DNA from: Actinomycetospora succinea
Lineage (GTDB): Bacteria; Actinomycetota; Actinomycetes; Mycobacteriales; Pseudonocardiaceae
Assembly: GCF_004363095.1 (NCBI RefSeq)
Contig: NZ_SNYO01000015.1
Location: 51,415-115,414 of the forward strand
Length of the DNA: 64,000 nucleotides
Direction: 5' to 3'
Shown: in pieces, positions 47,102 through 54,266 of the stretch
How the letters are laid out: each line of letters starts with the position of its first letter
Numbering within the stretch: position 1 is the first letter of the stretch
Translations under genes and position numbers: made by a program
Notes under the pieces: generated by a model
The model's input: only the letters and a program-made list of their open reading frames with translations
Told to the model about the DNA's origin: nothing
The model's database searches: none

Positions 47102-48061
47102 TCAGCGCCGGAGTGTCTCGCTCGGGGAGTACCCGTACGCGCGGCGGTAGTCGACCGCGAACCGTCCGGCGTTCGCGAAGCCCCAGCGGGCGGCGATGCC
47201 GCCCACCGTGTCACCGCGAGTGGGGTCGCCGAGCTGCAGGTCCTGGTGCGCACGGTCCATGCGCACGCGGCGCAGGTAGTCCAGCGGGGACTGTGCGCGG
47301 TGGCGACGGAACGCCGCCTGCAGCCCGCGCGGCCCCATCCGGGCCGCCTCCGCGACCTGGGCGATGCTGACGTCCTCGTGGGCGTGGGCCTCCATGAACT
47401 CGATGGCCCGGCGGACGGTGGCGGGCTCGACGACGTCCGGACCGCCCACGTCGCGATGGTCGAGCGTGCTGTTGGGGAACACGGTCAGCACGCCGGCGGC
47501 CAGCTGGCGCAGCGTCTCGGCCCGCACCAGCCGCGTGCCCATCAGCTCGTCCTCGGCGAGCAGCGCCCGGTCGACATGGTCGACCAGGGCCGTCCAGTAC
47601 CGGGCGAGCGCCGTCGACCGCGGCGTCATGGTCCCGAAGAGCACCTCGGAGGGCCCGAGCCCGGAGATCTCGGCGCCGACCCGCTCGACCTCCTCGAGGT
47701 CGAGCGTCGTCAGCCGCAGGGCGACGGTGTCCCACCCCGCAGCGTGCGACGACCAGTGGGGCGCCAGCATCAGGTGCGCCGCGACGTCGTGGCCGTCGGC
47801 GGTGACCCACAGACCACCCTCCAGGACCTCCACCACGATCATTCGCCGGGGCGGCTCCACCTGGGCCCGGAAGCGTCCCGTGTGCCGCATGCGGCTGACG
47901 CCGAACGCCCCGGCGAACGACGCCGTGAGGTCGAACGCGAACCCGTCCCTGGCGATCGGCTCGTACCGGAAGTGCGCGTAGCCGTGCTGGTGGGCCGCCG
48001 CCACGTCGGGGTCATCGGTCGAGACGTGGTGGCGGTGGACGGAGGTCGTGGCGTCGGTCAT
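47102..48061 (-). CDS. AraC-family transcriptional regulator
   Basis: 319 residues. N-terminal cupin-like sensing domain (~15-190); AraC double HTH at ~215-319: VSIAQVAEAARMGPRGLQAA and WGFANAGRFAVDYRRAYG, ending SPSETLRR. The HTH half is clearly a paralog of the two shorter regulators at 51.6-52.1 and 53.2-53.7 kb (shared GPRGLQ, NAGRF and GxSPSxTLR). It is the only full-length member. The effector is unknown. Confidence 0.88.
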   Translation of the reverse strand: MTDATTSVHRHHVSTDDPDVAAAHQHGYAHFRYEPIARDGFAFDLTASFAGAFGVSRMRHTGRFRAQVEPPRRMIVVEVLEGGLWVTADGHDVAAHLMLAPHWSSHAAGWDTVALRLTTLDLEEVERVGAEISGLGPSEVLFGTMTPRSTALARYWTALVDHVDRALLAEDELMGTRLVRAETLRQLAAGVLTVFPNSTLDHRDVGGPDVVEPATVRRAIEFMEAHAHEDVSIAQVAEAARMGPRGLQAAFRRHRAQSPLDYLRRVRMDRAHQDLQLGDPTRGDTVGGIAARWGFANAGRFAVDYRRAYGYSPSETLRR

Positions 48062-48237
48062 CGCCCCCAGAAGATATGCCGATCGAGCGATGACCGATAT
48101 CCGGTCAGCGAACGGGCTGCACCGAGGACGCGCAATTTCGCCCGTTCAGCCGCGCAGTGGGTCCTCCGGGGATTCCTCTCCGGTGCTCATGGTGTACGCG
48201 GCGGCGACGGTCGCCGTGCCGGCCTCGGGAGCGCCCG

Positions 48238-48693
48238 CTACCGGCCCCGCTCCTGCGACTCGGCGTCGATCTCCCGTGCGACGGCGCCGGTCTGACGGTC
48301 GACGTCGTCCTGCTCGCGGTCGATCTGCTGACGGGACCGACGCAGCGCCTCCCGCGACCGCTCGATGGCCCGGTCGGTGCGGGCGGTCGCCTCCGCGGCC
48401 CGGTCGAGAGCCGCGGCCGACCGGTCGAAGGGATCGGCCGTCGGTCGGCCGACGGCCCGGGCCAGGGCGTCCAGCGAGGCCTCGCGCTCGTCGGCCCGGT
48501 GCTCGCGCTGGTCGGCGAGCCGCTCGCGCTCGTCGGCCTGGTGATCGCGCTCATCTGCGGACCGCTCGCGCTCGTCCGCGCGGCCGTCCCTGATGTCGGC
48601 CTCGATCTCGCGCGTGTCGGCGGCCGACTCCCGCACGGCGCTCGCTCCGGGTCCGGAGGCGGCGTCGTCGGGGGTCACGGAGTTGCTGCTCAT
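48238..48693 (-). CDS. charged coiled-coil repeat protein (ADERE repeats)
   Basis: 151 residues from the ATG at 48693. Residues ~35-72 repeat a seven-residue unit of the form ADERE/ADQRE (heptad spacing), and ~85-140 form a second charged helix (DRSAAALDRAAEATARTD). Almost no hydrophobic core, so a long solvent-exposed coiled coil. No domain is recognised. It lies upstream, on the same strand, of the AraC gene. Similar proteins accompany ANTAR genes in this group of bacteria. The function is unknown. Confidence 0.65.
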   Translation of the reverse strand: MSSNSVTPDDAASGPGASAVRESAADTREIEADIRDGRADERERSADERDHQADERERLADQREHRADEREASLDALARAVGRPTADPFDRSAAALDRAAEATARTDRAIERSREALRRSRQQIDREQDDVDRQTGAVAREIDAESQERGR

Positions 48694-48897
48694 CGCGGAC
48701 CGGCGGCCTCCCTGGTGGACCAGCGCACTCGTAGCGCTGGGGCACACGACGCCCCGGGACCGACCGGGACGGTGGGACCAGGGTCCCACAAGCTGGCCTC
48801 TCAGCGTAGCGGTTGGCCACGCAGACGAGACGGCGTCCTCGCGGTCGGTCCGTGCTCGTGGGGACACGCATCGCCCCACCGACGGGACGGCCGTCGC

Positions 48898-49221
48898 TCA
48901 CTCCGTCGGCGGCACGTCCCACGTCGCCCGCAGCTCGGCGCTGTCCTGACGCTCGCCCTCGGCTCTCGCCCGCGCGCGCCGCGCCGACCGGAGCTCGTCG
49001 TCGGAGTCCGTCTCCTCCAGCCCGGCCGCACGCTCGCGGGTGGACGCGAGCCGGTCGAGCGTCACGGCGATGTCGTCCCCGGTGCGGGCCAGGCGTCCCG
49101 CGATCTCCCTGGCCCGCTCGCGTGCCTCCGTCGCGCGCCGCCTCGCGGTGCGAGCGCGCTCGTCGGGGGCTCCGTCCTCGTGCGGCCGAGCCTCGTCAGA
49201 CGCCACCACCGCTCCTCTCAT
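48898..49221 (-). CDS. charged helical protein, member of the WD-P tail family
   Basis: 107 residues from the ATG at 49221 (AGGAG just upstream); a GTG four codons later is possible. Arg/Ala/Glu helices, then the C-terminus ARAEGERQDSAELRATWDVP. The same tail pattern (E-R-x-E/D-S-x-x-L-R-x-x-W-D-[LV]-P) ends the protein at 52.9 kb and, in altered form, the one at 49.8-50.1 kb. The function is unknown. Confidence 0.6.
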   Translation of the reverse strand: MRGAVVASDEARPHEDGAPDERARTARRRATEARERAREIAGRLARTGDDIAVTLDRLASTRERAAGLEETDSDDELRSARRARARAEGERQDSAELRATWDVPPTE

Positions 49222-50095
49222 CGTCTCCTCGATGCGGAGCCGGTCGGAGGCTACTCCCGGAACCCGGGCGGAAGCCCGTCTCTGGATCGGGGACCGCAGC
49301 AGGAGGTGGCGGAGCATCCGGACGGGGCGACAGCGCCGACCTCGGCGGGTGGAAAACGGTCTCTCGCGTCCCGCGACTCGGCGCAGCACACTTCAATCCG
49401 TGGACGACGACACCACGTGGGAGATGGACAGCACCGGCCCCACGGACACCGGCGACGACGGCAGGGGGCGCGACCTCTCGCGCGATCCGCTGGAACTGGC
49501 CTGCGAGGACATCAATTTCGCCCACTCCATGGCGCGCGACGCGCACCGCCTGCGTGACCGGGTGCTCGACGTCCTCGTCGACCTCAGTCTGGGCTGGGAT
49601 CGGACTGCCGCGAGACTGGAGCGCACGGCGGCGATCGTCGGGCCCGGTGCCGCGCAGGAGCGGCTGCGTGCGGCGGCGGACCGAGCACTCGCCCACCGAG
49701 GAGACGCTCGATGGCGGTGGCGGCGACTCGCGGCCGTCGCCATCGGGGAGCGCCCTCCGCCCGGGCCGTAGGGCACGCCGGTCGGCGGCCCGCAGATCAG
49801 TGGTGCGTGTCCCCTGAGCGCGCAGTCGCCGACTCTCGACGCGCTCCTCCTCCGCGAACGCGCGCGCCCGCTGCGCGCCGCGCCGTTGCTCGCGAGCCTG
49901 CTCGCCGACGGCGTCCGCCGCGCGCTCGTCCCTCCGGTCCGCGACGTCGTCGAAGGTCTCCGCGACCTGCTCGGCCGTCGACCCGAGCTGTTGCCTCACC
50001 TGGCGCGCGTGGTCGCAGGCCTCGGCGGCCTGCCCGAGCGCGACCTCCGCATCCGCCTCCGCGGCACGGTGTCGGTGGACCCCGAGCTCACCCAT
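49196..50095 (-). CDS. helical protein paralogous to the 52.9-kb protein, with lost stop
   Basis: The first ~100 residues (MGELGVHRHRAAEADAEVAL to ESRRLRAQ) are a clear paralog of the 99-residue protein at 52859-53158, including QLGSTAEQVAETFDDVADR. At the point where that paralog ends, this frame loses the W-D-L-P tail and stays open for another ~195 low-information residues, running antisense through the gene at 49400-49771. The real product is therefore probably only ~49780-50095, with a frame or stop change at its end. No good ribosome-binding site is seen. Confidence 0.4.
   Translation of the reverse strand: MGELGVHRHRAAEADAEVALGQAAEACDHARQVRQQLGSTAEQVAETFDDVADRRDERAADAVGEQAREQRRGAQRARAFAEEERVESRRLRAQGTRTTDLRAADRRALRPGRRALPDGDGRESPPPPSSVSSVGECSVRRRTQPLLRGTGPDDRRRALQSRGSPIPAQTEVDEDVEHPVTQAVRVARHGVGEIDVLAGQFQRIAREVAPPAVVAGVRGAGAVHLPRGVVVHGLKCAAPSRGTRETVFHPPRSALSPRPDAPPPPAAVPDPETGFRPGSGSSLRPAPHRGDDERSGGGV
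49400..49771 (+). CDS. hypothetical protein, first of a paralogous pair
   Basis: 123 residues from a GTG (an ATG eight codons later is possible). N-terminus DDTTWEMDSTGPTD, then a helical core LACEDINFAHSMARDAHRLR and DRVLDVLVDLSLGWDRTAAR, then GPGAAQERLRAAADRAL and a Trp/Arg-rich end. It aligns along its whole length with the protein at 52396-52764. It is flanked by the coiled-coil genes on the other strand. The function is unknown. Confidence 0.65.
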   Translation: MDDDTTWEMDSTGPTDTGDDGRGRDLSRDPLELACEDINFAHSMARDAHRLRDRVLDVLVDLSLGWDRTAARLERTAAIVGPGAAQERLRAAADRALAHRGDARWRWRRLAAVAIGERPPPGP

Positions 50096-50174
50096 CGCTG
50101 CCGGAGCCCGTCAGGACAGCGGTGTGTCGGTGCACGGGGCGGTGTCCCTGTCGTCGTTCCTGCGCATCCGCGTA

Positions 50175-50396
50175 TCACGGTCCGGACGGCGGGTCGGTCC
50201 GCGAGGGGAGCGCCTCGCCGTCCTCGAGGAGCAGGCGCAGCCGGCCTTCCACGACCGGCGAGTGCTGGATCAGGAGGTGCTCGGCGCGGACCAGTAGGGA
50301 CCGGACCTTGGCCTCGTCCGCGCGCTCTTCGAGCCGCTGCGCCCGATCGTGCGCGGCCCGCATCCGCGCACGGAGGTCGTCGTGCTCGTCGGACAC
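50175..50396 (-). CDS. small helical protein
   Basis: 73 residues from the GTG at 50396, chosen because AGGAGG lies nine bases upstream. Sequence VSDEHDDLRARMRAAHDRAQ then a motif AEHLLIQHSPVVEGRLRLLL. A related AEHIAISPVVEACLHLLA segment occurs in the remnant at 51.4-51.6 kb. Located just after the GAF-ANTAR gene. The function is unknown. Confidence 0.6.
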   Translation of the reverse strand: MSDEHDDLRARMRAAHDRAQRLEERADEAKVRSLLVRAEHLLIQHSPVVEGRLRLLLEDGEALPSRTDPPSGP

Positions 50397-50464
50397 CGAC
50401 ACGCACCTCCTCGCCGGCCGTGTGTCGCGGACGCCGCGGCGTCCTCGGGTCCGTGGATCGTCTC

Positions 50465-51238
50465 TCAGGTCGCGATGCCCGGAGATGACTGCTGACCGTC
50501 CGCTGTCGTCTCCTCGTTGCGGCGCAGGGCCTCCCCGACGAGCCAGCTGGCGACACTGAGCAACTTCATGTTGGTCTCCTGCGAACTGGTGCGCAGCATG
50601 GCGAACGCGGCCTCGTCGGTGATGCCGAACCGCTCCATGAGGATGCCCTTCGCCTGGGCGATGACGTCCCGGCTCTCCAGCGCACGGATCAGGTGCTGGG
50701 CTTCCTCGGCACCGTGCAGCAGGGCAGCGGCCTGCGCGGCGAAGGCGGTGGCCACGAGCCGGTGGTCGTCGTCGAAGGCCTGGGGCTCGGTGGCGTAGAG
50801 GTTCAGTGCCCGTCGGGGACGGCCGTTCGCGGCGGCGAGGTGGATCGAGAGGATCGATCGGTAGCCCAGGTGGGCGGCGAGCGGCGCGAACCGCGGCCAC
50901 CGGTAGGAATCGACGCCGCCGAGGTCGACGGCCACCACCGGGCCGTCCGCGGGGTCGCCGCGCAGCGCGGTGACGCCGGGCCCTTCCTCCAGCTCGGCCT
51001 GGTACCCGTCGAGCCGCCCGACGTGCTCGTCGGTGGCGTGACCGGCCTCCACCCTGTCGTCGCGGCAGCAGGTGATGCCCGCGCCCGCCGCACGGGGGAC
51101 GACCTCGAGGGCGGTGGCCGTGATGTCGCCGAGGGTGAGGTCGACGTTCCGCAGGCGACGTCGCGCGACCAGGTCCTGGACGCTGCGGTGCAACGGCGCG
51201 ACCGGGTCGTCGCTCGACCGTGGGCTCAACGGCAACAC
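50465..51238 (-). CDS. GAF and ANTAR domain transcription antiterminator
   Basis: 257 residues from a GTG. GAF domain ~15-175 (ITATALEVVPRAAGAGITCC, then LGYRSILSIHLAAANGRPRR); ANTAR at ~190-245 with the family signature DVIAQAKGILMERFGITDEA and AFAMLRTSSQETNMKLLSVA. ANTAR domains bind dual RNA hairpins and prevent termination; the GAF part would sense a small molecule. It is the most recognisable regulator in the cassette. Its RNA targets were not found in the window. Confidence 0.9.
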   Translation of the reverse strand: MLPLSPRSSDDPVAPLHRSVQDLVARRRLRNVDLTLGDITATALEVVPRAAGAGITCCRDDRVEAGHATDEHVGRLDGYQAELEEGPGVTALRGDPADGPVVAVDLGGVDSYRWPRFAPLAAHLGYRSILSIHLAAANGRPRRALNLYATEPQAFDDDHRLVATAFAAQAAALLHGAEEAQHLIRALESRDVIAQAKGILMERFGITDEAAFAMLRTSSQETNMKLLSVASWLVGEALRRNEETTADGQQSSPGIAT

Positions 51239-51403
51239 CCCCGCCTCGGGTCCGACCGACGTCGCACGATGGCGCGCGCGACAGCTGCGCCGGCAGTCGG
51301 CCGTGCGCCCGACCGTGGTGGCAATCTACCGTTCTGGTGCGCAGATCGCGTCCGGGAGCGCCCCTCGCCGAGGGGGGTCTGCCCCGGGCCGGCGTGGCGT
51401 CGA

Positions 51404-51655
51404 TCAGCGTGAGACTCGGTGGCGGCTGGTCCCGTTGGTGCTCGCCCGCGGCGTCGACGGCTCCCGAACGGAGGCGGCGGCGATCTCGTCGGCCGCGAGC
51501 AGGTGCAGGCACGCCTCGACGACGGGCGAGATCGCGATGTGTTCGGCGCGGGCCCTGGCGATCACGGCCCGCAGCGAGGCCTCGACCGCGCGGTCGTGGA
51601 GCTCCCCCGCCCCCGCTGCACGGCGTCGAGGGCACGCCCGTGCAGGTCGGACGGA
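51404..51655 (-). pseudogene. remnant related to the 73-residue protein at 50.2 kb
   Basis: One frame gives LHDRAVEASLRAVIARARAE and EHIAISPVVEACLHLLAADE, matching the C-terminal half of the protein at 50175-50396. The matching N-terminal part (DLHGRALDAVQRG) is in a different frame just upstream, across a C-rich run near 51605-51613. No start codon serves the joined frame. Probably a frame-broken copy or a C-terminal extension of the decayed AraC gene. Confidence 0.45.
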
Positions 51656-52058
51656 TCGGGGGAACCCGGGACCGCCGGAGTGCGCAGGGTCCGGCTGGGG
51701 GAGCATCCGAAGGCCTGCCGACACTCGCTCGTGAACCGGCCGGCGTTCCCGAAGTGCCAACGGTTCGCGATGTCTCCCACCGTGACGCAGTCGGCCCGGT
51801 CGGCCGCGAGGAGATCGCGGTGGGCACGGTCCAGCCGGACACGACGCAGAAGGCCCAGCGGCGTCTGCCTGTGGTGCTTGCGGAACGACTGCTGCAGCCC
51901 GCGGACCCCGATGGGCACCGCGGTGGCGAGCTCGGCGACGTCGCGATCGTGGGTCCGAGCGATCGTTGCCAGCATCGTCGAGGCCTGCTCGAGGTCCTGG
52001 CGGAGCGCGCCATGAGCACGCCGGTCGCGACGTCGACCGCATCCGGGGCATCCGACAC
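51562..52058 (-). pseudogene. frameshifted ANTAR-like/AraC-type regulator
   Basis: Starts at the GTG at 52058 with GGAGG five bases upstream: VSDAPDAVDVATGVLM. The frame then breaks: the continuing homology, GALRQDLEQASTMLATIART and then GVRGLQQSFRKHHRQTPLGL and NAGRFTSECRQAFGCSPSRT, is in another frame. Aligning with the intact paralog at 53219-53734 puts the break at about 52006-52011, explained by loss of one G in ATGG(G)CGCG. A sequencing error is possible. The downstream portion is AraC-like to ~51640. Confidence 0.7.
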
Positions 52059-52193
52059 CCCACCCTCCTCGCGCCGGCCTGCCCGCGTGAGCGGAAGCCG
52101 ACGACGCAGGAGTGCCGCATCTCGTCGTCCACAACCGACACGACCCTCCTCCCGTCGGCGGCCGTGGACACACAAGTCGCAGCGCCGCGCTGG

Positions 52194-52243
52194 GCGGGAG
52201 CCTGCTCGCGGGCGCGGAGGTCCTTGCGCAGGACCTCACCCGA
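52194..52243. repeat. left 50-bp copy of the acyl-CoA ligase 3' end (att-like)
   Basis: 45 of 50 bases match 54271-54320. Read on the minus strand it encodes SGEVLRKDLRAREQAPA, the C-terminus of an acyl-CoA ligase without the rest of the gene. An isolated gene end like this is what insertion of an element into the 3' end of the ligase gene would leave. The rest of 52059-52395 shows no gene. Confidence 0.7.
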
Positions 52244-52395
52244 TCGCCGTCGACAGCCCCATCACCTGCACGAACAAGATGCAGACCACTCCCACGCCGC
52301 GCCCGTGCTCCGTGGTGGTTCCGTGAATCGCCCCGTACGGCCCAGCGAGGGGTAGGTATCGCGCGCGTTGGACGTCGCGATGCAAACTTGGCCCC

Positions 52396-52764
52396 ATGGA
52401 CGGCCACATGCCGTGGGAGCTGGACACCACCGGCTCCACGGGCATCGACGAAGCCTGGTCCGGCGGTACCGCTACCGACCCGCTGCAGGAGGCGTGCGGG
52501 GACCTCAACTTCGCGAACTCGCTCCTGCGCGACGCGCACCGGCTGCGGGCCCGGGTGCTCGATGTGCTCGTCGACGTCAGTCTCGGCCGGGAGCAGGCGG
52601 CAGCGAGGCTGGATCGCATCGCGAGAGACCTCGGGCCCGGTGCGGCGCAGGACCGGCTCCGATCCGCGGCGGCACGGGCACGAGCCAACCTCGACGCCAC
52701 TGAACGTCGGTGGCGGCGACTCGCGGCCATGGAGATCGAGGAGCCATTCTTGCCGGGTCGCTAG
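52396..52764 (+). CDS. hypothetical protein, second of a paralogous pair
   Basis: 122 residues: MDGHMPWELDTTGSTGIDEA, core QEACGDLNFANSLLRDAHRL and ARVLDVLVDVSLGREQAAAR, then GPGAAQDRLRSAAARARANL and WRRLAAMEIEEPFLPGR. Paralog of 49400-49771. It is the first gene inside the att-like repeats. All predicted helical; no known domain. The function is unknown. Confidence 0.65.
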   Translation: MDGHMPWELDTTGSTGIDEAWSGGTATDPLQEACGDLNFANSLLRDAHRLRARVLDVLVDVSLGREQAAARLDRIARDLGPGAAQDRLRSAAARARANLDATERRWRRLAAMEIEEPFLPGR

Positions 52765-52858
52765 CAAGCACCCGCAGTCGGCCGTCTCGAACGGGGCCCG
52801 CGTCGCCCTGGCGAAGAACCCTACCCGAACCGCCGGCCCGTCCGTCAGCACTGGTGGT

Positions 52859-53158
52859 TCAGCTCGGCAGGTCCCACTGTTCGCGCAGTCGCCGGCTCTC
52901 GGTGCGCTCCTTGTCCGCGAACTCTCGTGCACGCCTCGCGTCGCCCCGGTGTCCAGAAGCGTCCTGCGAGTCGGCGGCGTCTGCCTGCACATCCTTGCGG
53001 TGGGCGACGTCCTCGAAGGTCTCCGCAACCCGCTCGGCGGTCGAACTGAGCTGCTGGGCCACGTCCCGCGCGTGTCGCTGGGCTTCGCTGGCCCGCTCGC
53101 GTGCGGCCTCGGCGCTCGCCTGGGGGTGGCGGCGTCTGCTGCCTGCAGCCTCACCCAT
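52859..53158 (-). CDS. charged helical protein of the WD-P tail family
   Basis: 99 residues with GGGAG eight bases before the ATG. Heptad-like Glu/Arg/Ala helices (SSTAERVAETFEDVAHRKDV) and the tail FADKERTESRRLREQWDLPS. Best-preserved member of three paralogs in the window. Convergent with the W-E-L-D protein gene and followed upstream by the ANTAR-like/AraC regulator. The function is unknown. Confidence 0.65.
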   Translation of the reverse strand: MGEAAGSRRRHPQASAEAARERASEAQRHARDVAQQLSSTAERVAETFEDVAHRKDVQADAADSQDASGHRGDARRAREFADKERTESRRLREQWDLPS

Positions 53159-53218
53159 CGATGTGTCTCCCGGATCTCCGGCGGTGCCCTCGGCCTCTAC
53201 GGCCGGCGCACGTGTTGG

Positions 53219-53734
53219 TCAGCGGTGGAGTGTGTGACTCGGGCTGCACCCGAAGATCTTCCGGTGCTCGACGGAGAATCGGCCGGCGTTGGTGAAGCCC
53301 CGTCGTGCGGCGATCTCGGAGACGGTGTCGCCCTTGGTCGGGTCGCCGGCCACCAGGTCGACGTGGGCGTTGTTCATCCGCACCGAGCGCAGGAAGGCCA
53401 TCGGTGTCTGCCCGCGGGATTTCTGGAACGCGCTCTGCAGCCCTCGGGGTCCCACTCGCGCCGCACGGGCGATGTCCTCGATCCCGATGTCGCTGTCTGC
53501 GTTGGCCGCGATGTACGCCATCGCCCGGCGCACGTGGGCTGGTTCGTCGGCCGGCTTCAGGCGAACGGTCGAGTCGCCGCAGCGCGCGACGAGCCACGAG
53601 GCGTAATCATCGACGCCTGCTTCGCTGGTGGAAGCCAGCTCTTCCAGCATCGTGATCGCCCGTTCGACGGTCACCTGGTAGCGCTCGACGAGCACGCCCG
53701 TGGCGAGATCGATGGGGTTCATGGCGACGGTCAT
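53219..53734 (-). CDS. ANTAR-like N-terminus fused to AraC-type HTH
   Basis: 171 residues from the ATG at 53734 (AGGAG six bases upstream). Residues ~6-52, PIDLATGVLVERYQVTVERA and ITMLEELASTSEAGVDDYAS then WLVARC, have the spacing of an ANTAR domain (A-x-G-[IV]-L-x-E-R-Y ... WLV). Residues ~67-171 are an AraC double HTH: IEDIARAARVGPRGLQSAFQ and FTNAGRFSVEHRKIFGCSPS. An RNA-binding-type module joined to a DNA-binding AraC domain is unusual. Paralog of the frameshifted gene at 51.6-52.1 kb. Confidence 0.75.
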   Translation of the reverse strand: MTVAMNPIDLATGVLVERYQVTVERAITMLEELASTSEAGVDDYASWLVARCGDSTVRLKPADEPAHVRRAMAYIAANADSDIGIEDIARAARVGPRGLQSAFQKSRGQTPMAFLRSVRMNNAHVDLVAGDPTKGDTVSEIAARRGFTNAGRFSVEHRKIFGCSPSHTLHR

Positions 53735-53955
53735 CGCGGTCTCCTCGGGTTGCCCGACCAGCTTGTTCGAGCGTTCGTGACCGGTGCTGTGGCCATTGAG
53801 TTGACCGCGCTCTTGACTTTCGCACACAGCAACCTGCGAGCGCACGGTTCATGTCCTCGGCTCACGGCACCCGGCTTCGGGGTCTCTCCCTCGGCGGCGC
53901 GGGCTCTGCCCTGCCGGGCCGCTCGTGCGGGTGCAAGCGCCCCTGCCGTCGATGG

Positions 53956-54127
53956 CCGGCTCTCGTTGCGATCCTGCGCGAGCACCTGGACCCGCTACGG
54001 CGTCGCGCCCGACGGCCGGCTGTTCCCGGCGCTGACGACCGGCGGGCGGGTCCGCGAGTCCGTCTACACCCGGACCTGGAAGCAGGCCCGCGCCCGCATC
54101 CAAGATCTACTCGACGGAGAGGCTTGA
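53956..54127 (+). pseudogene. remnant of a tyrosine-type integrase
   Basis: PALVAILREHLD is in one frame and RYGVAPDGRLF, GGRVRESVYTRTWKQARAR in the next; the switch is at the CCC run at 53991-53993, where one extra C would explain it. The pieces are the catalytic-domain segment common in integrases of actinobacterial integrated elements. The 5' part is scrambled and the C-terminal His-x-x-Arg/Tyr region is missing, so the gene is dead. It lies 144 bases from the right att-like repeat, the usual place of an integrase. Confidence 0.65.
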
Positions 54128-54266
54128 TCGACTATGCACGATCCGTTCCGTGCCTGTTCCGTGGAACCCGGACACCACGCCGTACCGTTGCGGAGCCTCA
54201 CAGAGACTTCACAACGTCATCCGGCGTTCGTGCAGGTCAGAGGCCCGAAACGGCGGGTCAGCGACC

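Noticed and set aside
50175..52175. A 666-codon open frame on the minus strand
   Set aside because: It links unrelated genes in one frame by chance in GC-rich DNA; the parts with homology are the 73-residue protein and the start of the frameshifted regulator.
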